Below, piece after piece: positions 16,977-23,399 of a stretch of 54,754 nucleotides of DNA. Numbering within the stretch: the first letter of the stretch is position 1; every line of letters begins with the position of its first letter. Where the stretch lies: IMG/VR virus record IMGVR_UViG_3300020202_000088, positions 1 through 54,754 of that record. One strand, 5' to 3'. This DNA is from a virus. The position numbers and the translations under genes were made by a program. The notes below the pieces were generated by a model, which did not search any database, was not told the origin of the DNA, and saw only the letters and a program-made list of their open reading frames with translations.

Positions 16977-17015
16977 AGTGTAATACAGTGTACTGAAGTA
17001 TATTGCAGTATAGCT
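16977..17015 (+). promoter_or_regulatory. Operator and probable rightward promoter
   Basis: AGTGTAATACAGT (16977-16989) is a one-base variant of the dispersed palindrome. It is followed by a second half-site and by TATATT (17000-17005), a plausible -10. The -35 is poor. The element precedes the first gene (17044) of the rightward small-gene block. Confidence 0.5.
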
Positions 17016-17043
17016 CGGCACGCGCGGTGCATTACTTAGTGGC

Positions 17044-17139
17044 ATGACGATCACGGTGCGAGACACGAAGATTAACCTGCAAGCGATCAAGGCGCTCGAA
17101 GCGCTGGGCTACACGGTCCGCATCGTAATCCGGAACTAA
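17044..17139 (+). CDS. 31-aa small protein
   Basis: MTITVRDTKINLQAIKALEA and onward, ending VRIVIRN. It is short, basic and mixed alpha/beta. It is the first gene of the rightward block, with the following gene beginning 9 nt after its stop, preceded by AAGGAG. No function is evident. Confidence 0.5.
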   Translation: MTITVRDTKINLQAIKALEALGYTVRIVIRN

Positions 17140-17148
17140 GGAGTCGAT

Positions 17149-17328
17149 ATGAAGAAGGTTAAAGCGATCCGAGTCACGAGCGACAACCTGGAAAACTGCC
17201 TGATCTCTGAGGCCGACTACAAAGAGCTGCGCCTGGAAATGAGCACGGGCGACTTCCATACGCACAAGGCGGAGGAAGTAATGGCGGACCCTGAAGAGCT
17301 GGTCTCGCTCTATGAGGAGCAGGAGTGA
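17149..17328 (+). CDS. 59-aa small acidic protein
   Basis: MKKVKAIRVTSDNLENCLIS, with an acidic helical C-terminus (KAEEVMADPEELVSLYEEQE). It has a strong AAGGAG site 6-11 nt before the ATG. Spacing of 2 nt to the next gene indicates an operon. Small acidic proteins of early phage blocks often act on host machinery, but nothing specific is seen. Confidence 0.6.
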   Translation: MKKVKAIRVTSDNLENCLISEADYKELRLEMSTGDFHTHKAEEVMADPEELVSLYEEQE

Positions 17329-17330
17329 AC

Positions 17331-17432
17331 ATGAACGGCGTGGAACTGAATCTGTTGTTTAGCGTTGGCTTTATGCAGGCGTACTGCCTCGCGTGCCTGG
17401 CGGTCTTGGGCCTGGCCTACATCTGGGAGTGA
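17331..17432 (+). CDS. 33-aa single-pass membrane peptide
   Basis: MNGVELNLLFSVGFMQAYCL followed by ACLAVLGLAYIWE. It is almost entirely hydrophobic, one transmembrane helix. It is placed 2 nt after the preceding stop and 2 nt before the next start. The function is unknown; this is one of three such peptides in this block. Confidence 0.5.
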   Translation: MNGVELNLLFSVGFMQAYCLACLAVLGLAYIWE

Positions 17433-17434
17433 AT

Positions 17435-17782
17435 ATGAAACAGAAAGCACAGCGACTGACGGCGAAAGAGATCAAAGCCGGGGCCCACGAGTACGGGCTT
17501 CAGGTGGAATGGGAAGACGACTACGACGCCGATACCTCCTGGATGGACGCCGAACAGCTTGAAGCGTTTGAAGAAGGTAGCTTGATCCCCTATGTCTGCC
17601 GCGTCTTCAACGCGGACAGGAGCATGGTTGCGGCGAGCCTGGGAGGGATCTTTCTGGATAACTCGAGCGCCAGCGACAAGTACCGGGAAGAGGTAGAGCT
17701 GGAGTTGCTTGAAGAGGCTCTGGGCGAGCTAATGAATGGCAGGGTCCCGCACTGCGAAGAATGCGAAGCGGTACAGGAGTGA
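17435..17782 (+). CDS. Hypothetical acidic early protein
   Basis: 115 aa from the ATG at 17435 (MKQKAQRLTAKEIKAGAHEY); an upstream in-frame ATG lies inside the preceding peptide gene. It is very acidic, with WEDDYDADTSWMDAEQLEAF and EEVELELLEEALGELM. It ends with a Cys pair-like HCEECEAVQE. The organisation is tight, with 2 nt on either side. An acidic DNA-mimic or anti-defence role could be imagined, but no family is recognised. Confidence 0.65.
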   Translation: MKQKAQRLTAKEIKAGAHEYGLQVEWEDDYDADTSWMDAEQLEAFEEGSLIPYVCRVFNADRSMVAASLGGIFLDNSSASDKYREEVELELLEEALGELMNGRVPHCEECEAVQE

Positions 17783-17784
17783 AC

Positions 17785-17934
17785 ATGGCCAGGTTGCTTT
17801 GGCTTGAGTGTACCGAATGCGGCGAGACGGGCGAGGTGCTCTGCGACGGTGAAGGCCCCATGCACTGCCCCAGTTGCCGCAGCGTGGACTGCTTCAAAGG
17901 GCCGGAAGAGGAGGCAGCATGTTCGAGTACATAG
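17785..17934 (+). CDS. 49-aa zinc-ribbon protein
   Basis: MARLLWLECTECGETGEVLC, then CDGEGPMHCPSCRSVDCF. Two CxxC knuckles (CTEC and CPSC) indicate a treble-clef or rubredoxin-like zinc ribbon. The stop lies inside the next gene (16-nt overlap). It is one of several tiny zinc proteins in the block. Confidence 0.6.
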   Translation: MARLLWLECTECGETGEVLCDGEGPMHCPSCRSVDCFKGPEEEAACSST

Positions 17935-18032
17935 CCTCTGTTTATGGCACTGACGCGATGATGCTGGCCTACATTGCGTTCATCGTACCGCTGGTAGCTG
18001 GCCTAGTTTGGTTCGTGAATCGACACAAATAG
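17919..18032 (+). CDS. 37-aa single-pass membrane peptide
   Basis: MFEYIASVYGTDAMMLAYIA followed by FIVPLVAGLVWFVNRHK. One hydrophobic helix with a basic C-terminal end (RHK) predicts N-out/C-in topology. It overlaps the zinc-ribbon gene in another frame and has GGAGGCAGC directly before the ATG. Confidence 0.5.
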   Translation: MFEYIASVYGTDAMMLAYIAFIVPLVAGLVWFVNRHK

Positions 18033-18059
18033 CTGACCCCGAGAGGGGAGGAGGGACGT

Positions 18060-18170
18060 ATGAGGGACGGAAGGCAAGTTGTTAGGGCTTGGATCGCGAT
18101 GGTGAGTGTGTATGCGGTGCTCCTTGCGCTCTGGACACTGCGGGCGTTGGCCAATCTGGGCCAGCTGTAA
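18060..18170 (+). CDS. 36-aa single-pass membrane peptide
   Basis: MRDGRQVVRAWIAMVSVYAV followed by LLALWTLRALANLGQL. A basic N-terminus precedes one transmembrane helix. A strong GAGGAGGGA ribosome-binding site stands just upstream. The function is unknown. Confidence 0.5.
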   Translation: MRDGRQVVRAWIAMVSVYAVLLALWTLRALANLGQL

Positions 18171-18201
18171 CCTAAATCAAACGTAGTACGTGGGAGGACA
18201 T

Positions 18202-18609
18202 ATGAAGTTCTATAAGTTGGGCAATGGTCGCGCGAAGTTGGTTGGCATGGGTTTCACGTTCGAAGGTGAGCTTGCGCAGGTAACGGAGCTGCTCCAAGAG
18301 CGTGGCATGGACTGGGAGACCGTGGGCTTTATGCTCGCAGAGATGCACCGCAAGGGGCACGACGCTGCGGAGCTTGGCGACCTGGCTGGTGACTTTGAGT
18401 ACAGCTACTCAAGCGGCGAGATGAAGGGCGTGCTCTTAGAGCTCGAAGCCATCCGCAGCCTGCGCGAGGAGTTCGCGAACCTCCACCGGCAGGACCCTAC
18501 GGCACGCGAGACACGCGACGCATGGGACAGGCTCATGAACCTGTACTTCAGCCTGAACGTGGATGAAGCGCTCGACCTGTTGAAGCCCGAGGAGCGCGCA
18601 GCGGCTTAA
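18202..18609 (+). CDS. Hypothetical helical protein
   Basis: 135 aa, MKFYKLGNGRAKLVGMGFTF. After a short beta-hairpin-like start it is almost fully helical and charged (EGELAQVTELLQERGMDW, ELEAIRSLREEFANLHRQD, RLMNLYFSLNVDEALDLL). It has a good GGAGG site. It is the last gene before an operator-bearing promoter at 18618. No family is recognised. Confidence 0.7.
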   Translation: MKFYKLGNGRAKLVGMGFTFEGELAQVTELLQERGMDWETVGFMLAEMHRKGHDAAELGDLAGDFEYSYSSGEMKGVLLELEAIRSLREEFANLHRQDPTARETRDAWDRLMNLYFSLNVDEALDLLKPEERAAA

Positions 18610-18617
18610 TTTTGGCC

Positions 18618-18646
18618 TTGCTTTGTGTAATACACTGTTTTACATT
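18618..18646 (+). promoter_or_regulatory. Promoter with palindromic operator
   Basis: -35 TTGCTT (18618-18623), 17-bp spacer, -10 TACATT (18641-18646). GTGTAATACAC occupies 18625-18635 within the spacer. It drives the 18664-20094 gene run; here a normal leader with TTAGGAG precedes the ATG. Confidence 0.65.
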
Positions 18647-18663
18647 GTTCTTAGGAGTCTCAC

Positions 18664-18906
18664 ATGACGGTAAACAAGATCGTGACGGTACAGTTGGATA
18701 CGGGGCAGGGCTCGGTCGAGATCGAGATGAACGCCGAAGGGCTCGTGACGGTGCGTGAATGCGCAACGAACATCTACGGCGGGCAATTCGTGACAGGCAT
18801 GCTGATTGAGGAGCTGGAAGCCGCAGTCAAGCTGCTGCGCGCGGAGCAGGAAGCCACGTGGCAGCGCAACTTCGAGCTGCGCATGACCAAGAAGGAGACG
18901 GCGTAA
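18664..18906 (+). CDS. Hypothetical protein
   Basis: 80 aa, MTVNKIVTVQLDTGQGSVEI. A beta-rich N-terminal half is followed by a helical C-terminus (LIEELEAAVKLLRAEQEATW). It is the first gene after the 18618 promoter, with AGGAG 10 nt upstream. Its stop overlaps the next ATG (TAATG). No function is visible. Confidence 0.65.
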   Translation: MTVNKIVTVQLDTGQGSVEIEMNAEGLVTVRECATNIYGGQFVTGMLIEELEAAVKLLRAEQEATWQRNFELRMTKKETA

Positions 18907-19175
18907 TGGACTTCGAATTCGAAGCCGTCCTGCGCGACGGTCGCCGGGTGTTCATCGTGGGTGAAGCCGAGTACTCGCATAGCTGTGACTGCAACTACTG
19001 CGACGGTACGCATATCCTGAGCCTCGATATTGAGTCAGTGACTCAACTGTTTGAAGCGGGCACGGTCGAAGGCGCTGAGATCAAGCTCGGCGGTAAGGCG
19101 TGGCGCGAGGTTGAGTCCCTGGCTGAGGATCGAGTCTACAGTGCGATCGAGACGGGCGAGGAGGCTTGCGCGTAA
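18906..19175 (+). CDS. Hypothetical Cys/His-containing protein
   Basis: 89 aa, MDFEFEAVLRDGRRVFIVGE. Residues 24-36 (SHSCDCNYCDGTH) form a compact Cys/His cluster that may bind zinc. The rest is acidic and helical. TAATG overlaps at both ends indicate translational coupling with both neighbours. Confidence 0.6.
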   Translation: MDFEFEAVLRDGRRVFIVGEAEYSHSCDCNYCDGTHILSLDIESVTQLFEAGTVEGAEIKLGGKAWREVESLAEDRVYSAIETGEEACA

Positions 19176-19330
19176 TGGAAACTACAAAGTACGGGCAGGT
19201 GTTTTATCGGCTCGAGGCAGACCGCGAGCACCCTGAAGGCTGTCGGTGCACAAGCTCAGACGCGGGCGGCGATTGTAGCTGGTGTCAGACCTATTACCGG
19301 GGCCCGACAATCGAGGAGGGCTGCGCGTGA
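19175..19330 (+). CDS. 51-aa Cys-rich small protein
   Basis: METTKYGQVFYRLEADREHP, followed by a Cys cluster, GCRCTSSDAGGDCSWCQTYY. Four Cys in CxC...CxxC spacing suggest a metal site. The start overlaps the preceding stop (TAATG) and its end overlaps the lipoprotein start (GTGA). Confidence 0.55.
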   Translation: METTKYGQVFYRLEADREHPEGCRCTSSDAGGDCSWCQTYYRGPTIEEGCA

Positions 19331-19674
19331 GAAACGTAGTGCTTGCACTAGCAATTGTAGCGGCGCTGCCGGGCTGTGGCACTGAGCCGAGCGTTACCAC
19401 AAATGTGGTACCGCCCTATCAACCCGAAGCGATCGAGCCCGATGCACCTGGACCCGAGCCTACGGCAGAGCCGACGGCGTCCGTTGAGATGTGCGAGCTA
19501 CGCCTGGTGCTCCACTGCAAGTCGCCTAATACCAAAGGCGAGGTGACGCTGCGGTATGATAACTGTGGCGAGGCAGACCTGGCGCGCGAAGAGCTGCTCG
19601 CGCTAGGCTGGTTCTTCATGGATGGCCGCAAATGCAAATGGCAGGAGCACGATGATCAACCACAAACTGATTAA
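19327..19674 (+). CDS. Lipoprotein with Pro/Glu-rich linker
   Basis: 115 aa from the GTG at 19327, chosen because it places a complete lipoprotein signal (VRNVVLALAIVAALPGC) at the N-terminus. Cleavage is expected before Cys17. A Pro/Glu/Thr linker (EAIEPDAPGPEPTAEPTAS) leads to a small domain with Cys pairs (MCELRLVLHC, YDNCGEADLAREELLALGW). It is exported and membrane-anchored. It may modify the host envelope or exclude superinfecting phages, as small early lipoproteins often do; that role is inference. Confidence 0.65.
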   Translation: MRNVVLALAIVAALPGCGTEPSVTTNVVPPYQPEAIEPDAPGPEPTAEPTASVEMCELRLVLHCKSPNTKGEVTLRYDNCGEADLAREELLALGWFFMDGRKCKWQEHDDQPQTD

Positions 19675-19819
19675 GCTGAAGGTGCCGCGAGGCCGCAGCG
19701 CGTATCACGCCGTGTGCCGCGCAGAGGGTCGCGAGATTCATCTGGTGCGAGACTGGCGCGATGTGGACTGCAAGCAGTGTTTGGCGCTGAAGCCCAAGAC
19801 AAGCAAGGCGAAGAAGTGA
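19652..19819 (+). CDS. 55-aa small basic protein
   Basis: MINHKLIKLKVPRGRSAYHA, with VCRAEGREIHLVRDWRDVDC and then KQCLALKPKTSKAKK. Three Cys plus His give a possible one-zinc fold, and the Lys-rich tail suggests nucleic-acid binding. It overlaps the lipoprotein end and the next GTG start. Confidence 0.6.
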   Translation: MINHKLIKLKVPRGRSAYHAVCRAEGREIHLVRDWRDVDCKQCLALKPKTSKAKK

Positions 19820-20094
19820 ACGGCAATTCGTTTCTGCTCTTCGGCGGGGAGGTCTACTACCCGGGCGGCGGCTGGACCGACTACTGCGGAGAGTTCGCTT
19901 CGGTGGACGAAGCGTATGAGGCGGGGAAGCGCGACTTCGGGGGCAACATGGAGTGGTTCCACGTCGTTGACTTCAAGAAGCGCGTCATCGTCACGGTCGT
20001 CGAACCGGGGGCGAAGTATTGGGATACCGACGAGACAACGTGGAAAGTCCACAACGGCGGGGACCGGCTCTACATCGAGGAAGTTCTGAAGTGA
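19816..20094 (+). CDS. Hypothetical acidic protein
   Basis: 92 aa from the GTG at 19816 (GTGA overlap with the preceding stop). It contains aromatic-rich beta-like sequence (FGGEVYYPGGGWTDYCGEF, ASVDEAYEAGKRDFGG, EWFHVVDFKKRVIVTVVEP). The layout suggests a small alpha/beta domain. No family is recognised. It is followed by a hairpin cluster and terminator. Confidence 0.6.
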   Translation: MNGNSFLLFGGEVYYPGGGWTDYCGEFASVDEAYEAGKRDFGGNMEWFHVVDFKKRVIVTVVEPGAKYWDTDETTWKVHNGGDRLYIEEVLK

Positions 20095-20099
20095 ACACC

Positions 20100-20194
20100 G
20101 CCTCTTTATCAGAGGCTATCAGAGCGGGTTCGGAGATTGTCTCCGAGTCATCGGAATCACGGGAGTTTTAAAACTGAACCATGGCCTCAGTTTT
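20100..20194 (+). terminator. Three consecutive hairpins ending in a terminator
   Basis: GCCTCT/AGAGGC (20100-20116), CGGAGA/TCTCCG with a 3-nt loop (20131-20145), and AAAACTGA/TCAGTTTT (20170-20194) ending in a T tract. The last is a rho-independent terminator, readable on both strands. The first two may protect the mRNA 3' end or be a structured RNA. Confidence 0.65.
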
Positions 20195-20234
20195 ACTAGG
20201 TACAGCTACAAGTTTTTGTAGGTGGTGTTGAGCC

Positions 20235-20348
20235 TTGGCTGCAGACGAGCGTCCGGACCCGGCCTACTACTGCGAGCACTGCGGGCTGGTCTGGCCAGGC
20301 AAGCCGAGCCAGTGCCCAGCGTGCGGGCGTCCGATGAAGGAGATATAG
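20235..20348 (+). CDS. 37-aa zinc-ribbon protein
   Basis: The TTG start at 20235 gives MAADERPDPAYYCEHCGLVW and then PGKPSQCPACGRPMKEI. Two CxxC knuckles spaced 14 residues apart make a rubredoxin-like ribbon. The start codon is a guess because no strong ribosome site is present. Confidence 0.5.
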   Translation: MAADERPDPAYYCEHCGLVWPGKPSQCPACGRPMKEI

Positions 20349-20351
20349 AAC

Positions 20352-20444
20352 ATGTCTTCTTTCTGGGAATGGCTCTGTCGGAACTGCGGGCACCCAAATC
20401 CCGAGGCTCACGCGAAATGCTCGCGCTGCCATCGGCCGAAGTAG
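20352..20444 (+). CDS. 30-aa zinc-finger peptide
   Basis: MSSFWEWLCRNCGHPNPEAH followed by AKCSRCHRPK. The pattern CxxC-x10-CxxC is that of a RanBP2-type or zinc-ribbon finger. AAGGAG precedes the neighbouring stop, and the start is 3 nt after that stop. It is very short but the four Cys are unlikely by chance. Confidence 0.5.
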   Translation: MSSFWEWLCRNCGHPNPEAHAKCSRCHRPK

Positions 20445-20458
20445 AACAGGATTTCTTT

Positions 20459-20680
20459 ATGAACGACGACGCGGCACTGGCAGAGCTGGCGAAGGACATC
20501 ACGGGCTCGCTCCGCGACTACCTCCGGCTGAAGCGCCAAATCGACTCGCTCGACCGGACGCTAGCCTTGATTCATATCGAGGCGAGCCGGCACGAGGACG
20601 ACCTGGACTGGATTCACGTCCGCCGCCTAGCGCACGCGGCACTGTACCGACATTCATCGTCGGATGTTACGTCTTCGTAA
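20459..20680 (+). CDS. Small helical protein
   Basis: 73 aa, MNDDAALAELAKDITGSLRD. It is fully helical with heptad-like spacing (YLRLKRQIDSLDRTLALIH) and a His/Arg-rich C-terminus. It is preceded by AACAGGA. It may be a small dimeric regulator; no family is recognised. Confidence 0.6.
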   Translation: MNDDAALAELAKDITGSLRDYLRLKRQIDSLDRTLALIHIEASRHEDDLDWIHVRRLAHAALYRHSSSDVTSS

Positions 20681-20684
20681 TGCG

Positions 20685-20861
20685 CTATCCCTTAGTAGGG
20701 ATATCAAGGGACAGCCTCGTTTTGAGATAGGGCCACAACTTCGCGAATTCTTTGCGGTGCTGCCCACAATACACACTTGCTAGTGTATTGATTAAGGCAT
20801 AGTCTGTACATTGACGCGCCGTGTATGCGTCGCTTGCCTTTTCTAAGGCGCCTGCTACCAT
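20685..20861 (-). CDS. Possible small protein, divergent to the receiver gene
   Basis: 58 aa from the ATG at 20861 (MVAGALEKASDAYTARQCTD), ending WPYLKTRLSLDIPTKG. Composition looks protein-like and no other gene uses this stretch, but the ribosome site is weak. If real it is transcribed leftward against the block. The alternative is that these 200 bases are regulatory. Confidence 0.35.
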   Translation of the reverse strand: MVAGALEKASDAYTARQCTDYALINTLASVYCGQHRKEFAKLWPYLKTRLSLDIPTKG

Positions 20862-20880
20862 ATTCCGAGAGGGATAGTGC

Positions 20881-21264
20881 GTGGCACAAGGCGCTGACTC
20901 TAAAATCTTGGTGATCGAGGACGACCCCAGTATCCGCAAGGCGCTGGAGGACCTCCTGAGTACGGATTATGACGTCCACACGGCAGTGTCGGGCGAGGCC
21001 GCCGTGCGGGAGCTGGAAGGGGGGCTGAGGCCACGTGCCATCATCCTGGACCTTCGCTTGCCTGGCCTGAGCGGCGAGGACCTGCTTATACGCAAGCGCA
21101 CAGCCCCGTGGCGCTCGGTGCCGGTCATCGCCATCACCGCAATGTCGAATTGGCAGCAGCGCTACCCAGCTGTAGCCGCTGAGGCGGAGCATGTGCTCAT
21201 GAAGCCATTTGAGATGGAACGCCTGTTTGCTCTACTAGAGAGCCTAATTCGGCTCAGTGCCTAG
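20881..21264 (+). CDS. Stand-alone response-regulator receiver domain
   Basis: 127 aa from GTG 20881, with GAGAGGGA 8 nt upstream. Receiver landmarks are present: acidic pair in ILVIEDDPSIRKAL, phospho-acceptor Asp in IILDLRLPGLSGED, Thr/Ser in VIAITAMS and Lys in LMKPFEMERL. There is no output domain. Such single-domain receivers take phosphate from histidine kinases or act through protein contact. In a phage it could intercept host two-component signalling. It is an obvious host acquisition. The catalytic set looks complete, so it is probably phosphorylatable. Confidence 0.85.
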   Translation: MAQGADSKILVIEDDPSIRKALEDLLSTDYDVHTAVSGEAAVRELEGGLRPRAIILDLRLPGLSGEDLLIRKRTAPWRSVPVIAITAMSNWQQRYPAVAAEAEHVLMKPFEMERLFALLESLIRLSA

Positions 21265-21482
21265 CGGCGCCGGTTCGCGAGCCACATCGCGAGCGCCTGC
21301 TCTACGCATTCACGCAGCGTGATCTTGTCGCGATCGCGCTGCTCTTCGACGCGGGAGATAAGACTCGCATCGATGTCGAGCGTCTTGCGGACAGAGACGT
21401 TGGGCTTCTTTACTAGCCAACCCTCCTCCTCAAGAAGCCGACGTGCGGCCTCTAAGTCCTCAGGGGACTTATTCTTTCCCAT
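21261..21482 (-). CDS. Ribbon-helix-helix-like regulator
   Basis: 73 aa from the ATG at 21482 (MGKNKSPEDLEAARRLLEEE); a start at 21512 would add 10 residues. The C-terminal part (NVSVRKTLDIDASLISRVEE, then KITLRECVEQALAMWLANRR) has the beta-strand plus two-helix pattern of ribbon-helix-helix DNA-binding proteins. It is encoded against the block and converges on the receiver gene (4-nt overlap). A perfect 8-bp inverted repeat at 21531-21552, just upstream, is a candidate operator. Confidence 0.65.
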   Translation of the reverse strand: MGKNKSPEDLEAARRLLEEEGWLVKKPNVSVRKTLDIDASLISRVEEQRDRDKITLRECVEQALAMWLANRRR

Positions 21483-21530
21483 TACTTCAAAATAAACGAC
21501 CGAGTACCGCATTGTCTATATTGGTGAGGC

Positions 21531-21552
21531 GCCTTGGTGTTAGGACCAAGGC
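21531..21552. promoter_or_regulatory. Inverted repeat upstream of the RHH-like gene
   Basis: GCCTTGGT-6 nt-ACCAAGGC, a perfect 8-bp dyad 50 bp from the ribbon-helix-helix-like start. There is no T tract, so an operator is more likely than a terminator. Confidence 0.45.
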
Positions 21553-21702
21553 AACCGTACCAGGTTACCGGGCCTTGGGCACCTGTATTGACATAGCCGT
21601 ACAGGTCTGCCAGACTAGTCTTATCAGGTAACGCAACTTGAACGTTTGCTCCTCTGGCGCTCGCATTACTGTGCTGGAACGTTACCTGCCGAAGGGAACC
21701 GA

Positions 21703-21903
21703 ATGATCACCGTGGTACGTTTGCAGAACGATCGCTATTACGTCCTCGACGAGCGTCACGCGCTCGCCATCCCCTGTACCCTCAAGGAGACGATCTCGTA
21801 CCTGCTCGAGGCAGGTGCGGGCTCCAAGACCGCAGAGGAGCTGCTCCTCGCCCTGCAGTGCCAAGTAGTTGACACTGCCTACGCCCCTGTACAGGGTCTC
21901 TGA
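21703..21903 (+). CDS. Hypothetical protein
   Basis: 66 aa, MITVVRLQNDRYYVLDERHA. A beta-hairpin-like N-terminus is followed by a helical part (TLKETISYLLEAGAGSKTAE, ELLLALQCQVVDTAY). GAAGGGAACC stands before the ATG. No function is evident. Confidence 0.55.
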   Translation: MITVVRLQNDRYYVLDERHALAIPCTLKETISYLLEAGAGSKTAEELLLALQCQVVDTAYAPVQGL

Positions 21904-21943
21904 AGCCCTGCGTCGCCAAAAAGTCCTGCAATATCAGGAAACA

Positions 21944-21992
21944 GTGTAATACACTGAATTATATTGCAGCGGCATGTATTATGCTCTATAAG
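21944..21992 (+). promoter_or_regulatory. Operator plus promoter for the 22011 gene
   Basis: The palindrome GTGTAATACAC (21944-21954) lies 9 bp before -35 TTGCAG (21964-21969). A 17-bp spacer and -10 TATAAG (21987-21992) follow. The upstream operator position differs from the spacer or -10 position in the other promoters. Confidence 0.6.
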
Positions 21993-22010
21993 CCAGCAAG
22001 GAGTCGTTGT

Positions 22011-22385
22011 ATGCTGAACTTGCTGACCGTGGAGGATATCATGTCGAAGCTCAAGTCCCCTGAGGACCTGCGAGACTTTGTGGTGGACCGCGTCAATAAG
22101 CGCGGGGCGAAAACAGTGGAAGAGGCCATCAAGGACATCACGGCCCAGCTCGAGAAGCTGGGCTACGTCTCCCCACGGACGGGGAGGCCGCTGTCCACGC
22201 ACAGCGTGCGCTCGGTGTACTTCCACGGGATCCCGCAGGAACGCACCAGCAAGCAGCATGAGATCACGATGACCGCGGAGCGGGCCCACATGCGGCTCGA
22301 GACGATTAAGAGCATCCTGGCAGGCAAGGAGCCCGACAGCCTCAAGGTCAAGCTGATCCAGGCGTTGCTGAATAGTCCGGCTTGA
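22011..22385 (+). CDS. Probable DNA-binding regulator
   Basis: 124 aa, MLNLLTVEDIMSKLKSPEDL. The N-terminal helices are followed by RTGRPLSTHSVRSVYFHGIP, which resembles a recognition-helix region like those in recombinase or phage HTH domains. The C-terminus is helical. AAGGAG lies 9 nt upstream. It is transcribed from its own operator-bearing promoter and sits directly before the next such promoter, as would an autoregulated repressor. That makes it one candidate for binding the GTGTAATACAC sites. No family is recognised. Confidence 0.6.
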   Translation: MLNLLTVEDIMSKLKSPEDLRDFVVDRVNKRGAKTVEEAIKDITAQLEKLGYVSPRTGRPLSTHSVRSVYFHGIPQERTSKQHEITMTAERAHMRLETIKSILAGKEPDSLKVKLIQALLNSPA

Positions 22386-22409
22386 CAGTGTAATACACTG
22401 TAGTATACT
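22382..22409 (+). promoter_or_regulatory. Strong leaderless promoter with operator in spacer
   Basis: -35 TTGACA (22382-22387), 16-bp spacer, -10 TATACT (22404-22409). The spacer contains GTGTAATACAC (22388-22398). The ATG of the glycosyltransferase starts 6 nt after the -10, so the transcript should be leaderless. Confidence 0.75.
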
Positions 22410-22415
22410 AGGGGG

Positions 22416-23399
22416 ATGCGAGTCGTCCTCCTCGATAAGACCTGTCCGAAGCCTTACGATACTCGGACCCTGGCCACCGAGGCCATGGGCGGCACCGAGG
22501 CAACCGTCGTGCGCGTTGCCGAAGCGCTCGCCGACCGCGGCCACGAAGTCATCGTGGCGCAGCACAACCGGCGCGAGCTAGGGGAGGGGAAGGCCGCCTA
22601 CGTCCCCTGGGAAGCGCTCGACCACATCCACCACACCCCCCACGCCGCTATCGCGCTCCGCGACCCCCGCATCCTCGCTGACATCAAGGACCGCTGGTCC
22701 ACGCGCAGCGTGCTCTGGTGCCACGACCTTAACCAGACCGACCTGGTGCGCGCGTCCGACCTCCTGAAGTCCGCGACCGTCGTCGCCGTCTCCAACTTCC
22801 ACGCCACCCAAATCAAGACCGCGTTGCTCTCACAGCTGCCCGAAGTGCCGAGCGGCTGCCTCCTGCGCACGATCTACAACCCTGTGGACCTCGAGCCCGA
22901 CGAGACGCCAGTCCTGCACCGCAAGCTCGTGTTCTTCTCGTCGCCGCACAAGGGGCTCGACCATGCTCTCTATCTCTTTGCTCGCCTTCGCGCAGTGGAT
23001 CCTACTTACACTCTGCATGTCGCTAACCCTGGTTACCTTCGAGCTTCTGTGGAAGCGTGGCCGGACGGCGTCCGCGACCTTGGCGCTATGCCTTGGAGCG
23101 GGGTTATCGCTCACGTGCGCAGCGCTCTCTGCGTTTTCCACCCCAACCTCGTCTTCCCCGAGACCTTCGGCCTCGTGCACGCAGAGGCTAACGCCGTAGG
23201 CACCCCGTGCCTCACGAGCTACCTGGGCGCCAATAGCGAGGTGCTGAACCCCGCGAGCCAGCAGATGCTCGACGTGCGCAACGAGAAGGCCGTCATTGAC
23301 CGCATCCTGAAGTGGGGCGAGGAGCGGCCTGTGGTGCGCGGCAAGCCCGAGTTCAAGATCGAGAACGTCATCAAGCAGTGGGAGGAGGTCCTGAAATGA
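22416..23399 (+). CDS. GT-B glycosyltransferase (family 4-like)
   Basis: 327 aa. The N-terminal domain begins MRVVLLDKTC and continues EAMGGTEATVVRVAEALADRG, with the Gly-rich loop that binds acceptor or donor. The C-terminal Rossmann domain has HRKLVFFSSPHKGLDHAL and the signature ETFGLVHAEANAVGTPCLTS, including the conserved Glu of the EX7E motif (E...E around HAEANAVG). This is typical of retaining GT4 enzymes. It may modify host lipopolysaccharide, virion proteins or modified DNA bases; context favours none. It is the first gene of a compact four-gene run with overlapping ends. Confidence 0.85.
   Translation: MRVVLLDKTCPKPYDTRTLATEAMGGTEATVVRVAEALADRGHEVIVAQHNRRELGEGKAAYVPWEALDHIHHTPHAAIALRDPRILADIKDRWSTRSVLWCHDLNQTDLVRASDLLKSATVVAVSNFHATQIKTALLSQLPEVPSGCLLRTIYNPVDLEPDETPVLHRKLVFFSSPHKGLDHALYLFARLRAVDPTYTLHVANPGYLRASVEAWPDGVRDLGAMPWSGVIAHVRSALCVFHPNLVFPETFGLVHAEANAVGTPCLTSYLGANSEVLNPASQQMLDVRNEKAVIDRILKWGEERPVVRGKPEFKIENVIKQWEEVLK

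Larger units (their letters stand above)
16360..17043. other. Long non-coding divergence region (origin/packaging candidate)
   Basis: About 680 bases with no convincing gene, between the leftward and rightward transcription blocks. It contains an AT-rich segment with a two-block repeat (16500-16525), a 38-bp element shared with the satellite (16605-16642), and four C-runs able to give a G-quadruplex on the minus strand (16665-16690). A strongly C-rich, G-poor tract with repeated CCTAGCC/CCTAACC words lies at about 16766-16850. The rightward operator/promoter is near 16977. This architecture fits a replication origin and/or pac/cos site. Confidence 0.6.
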
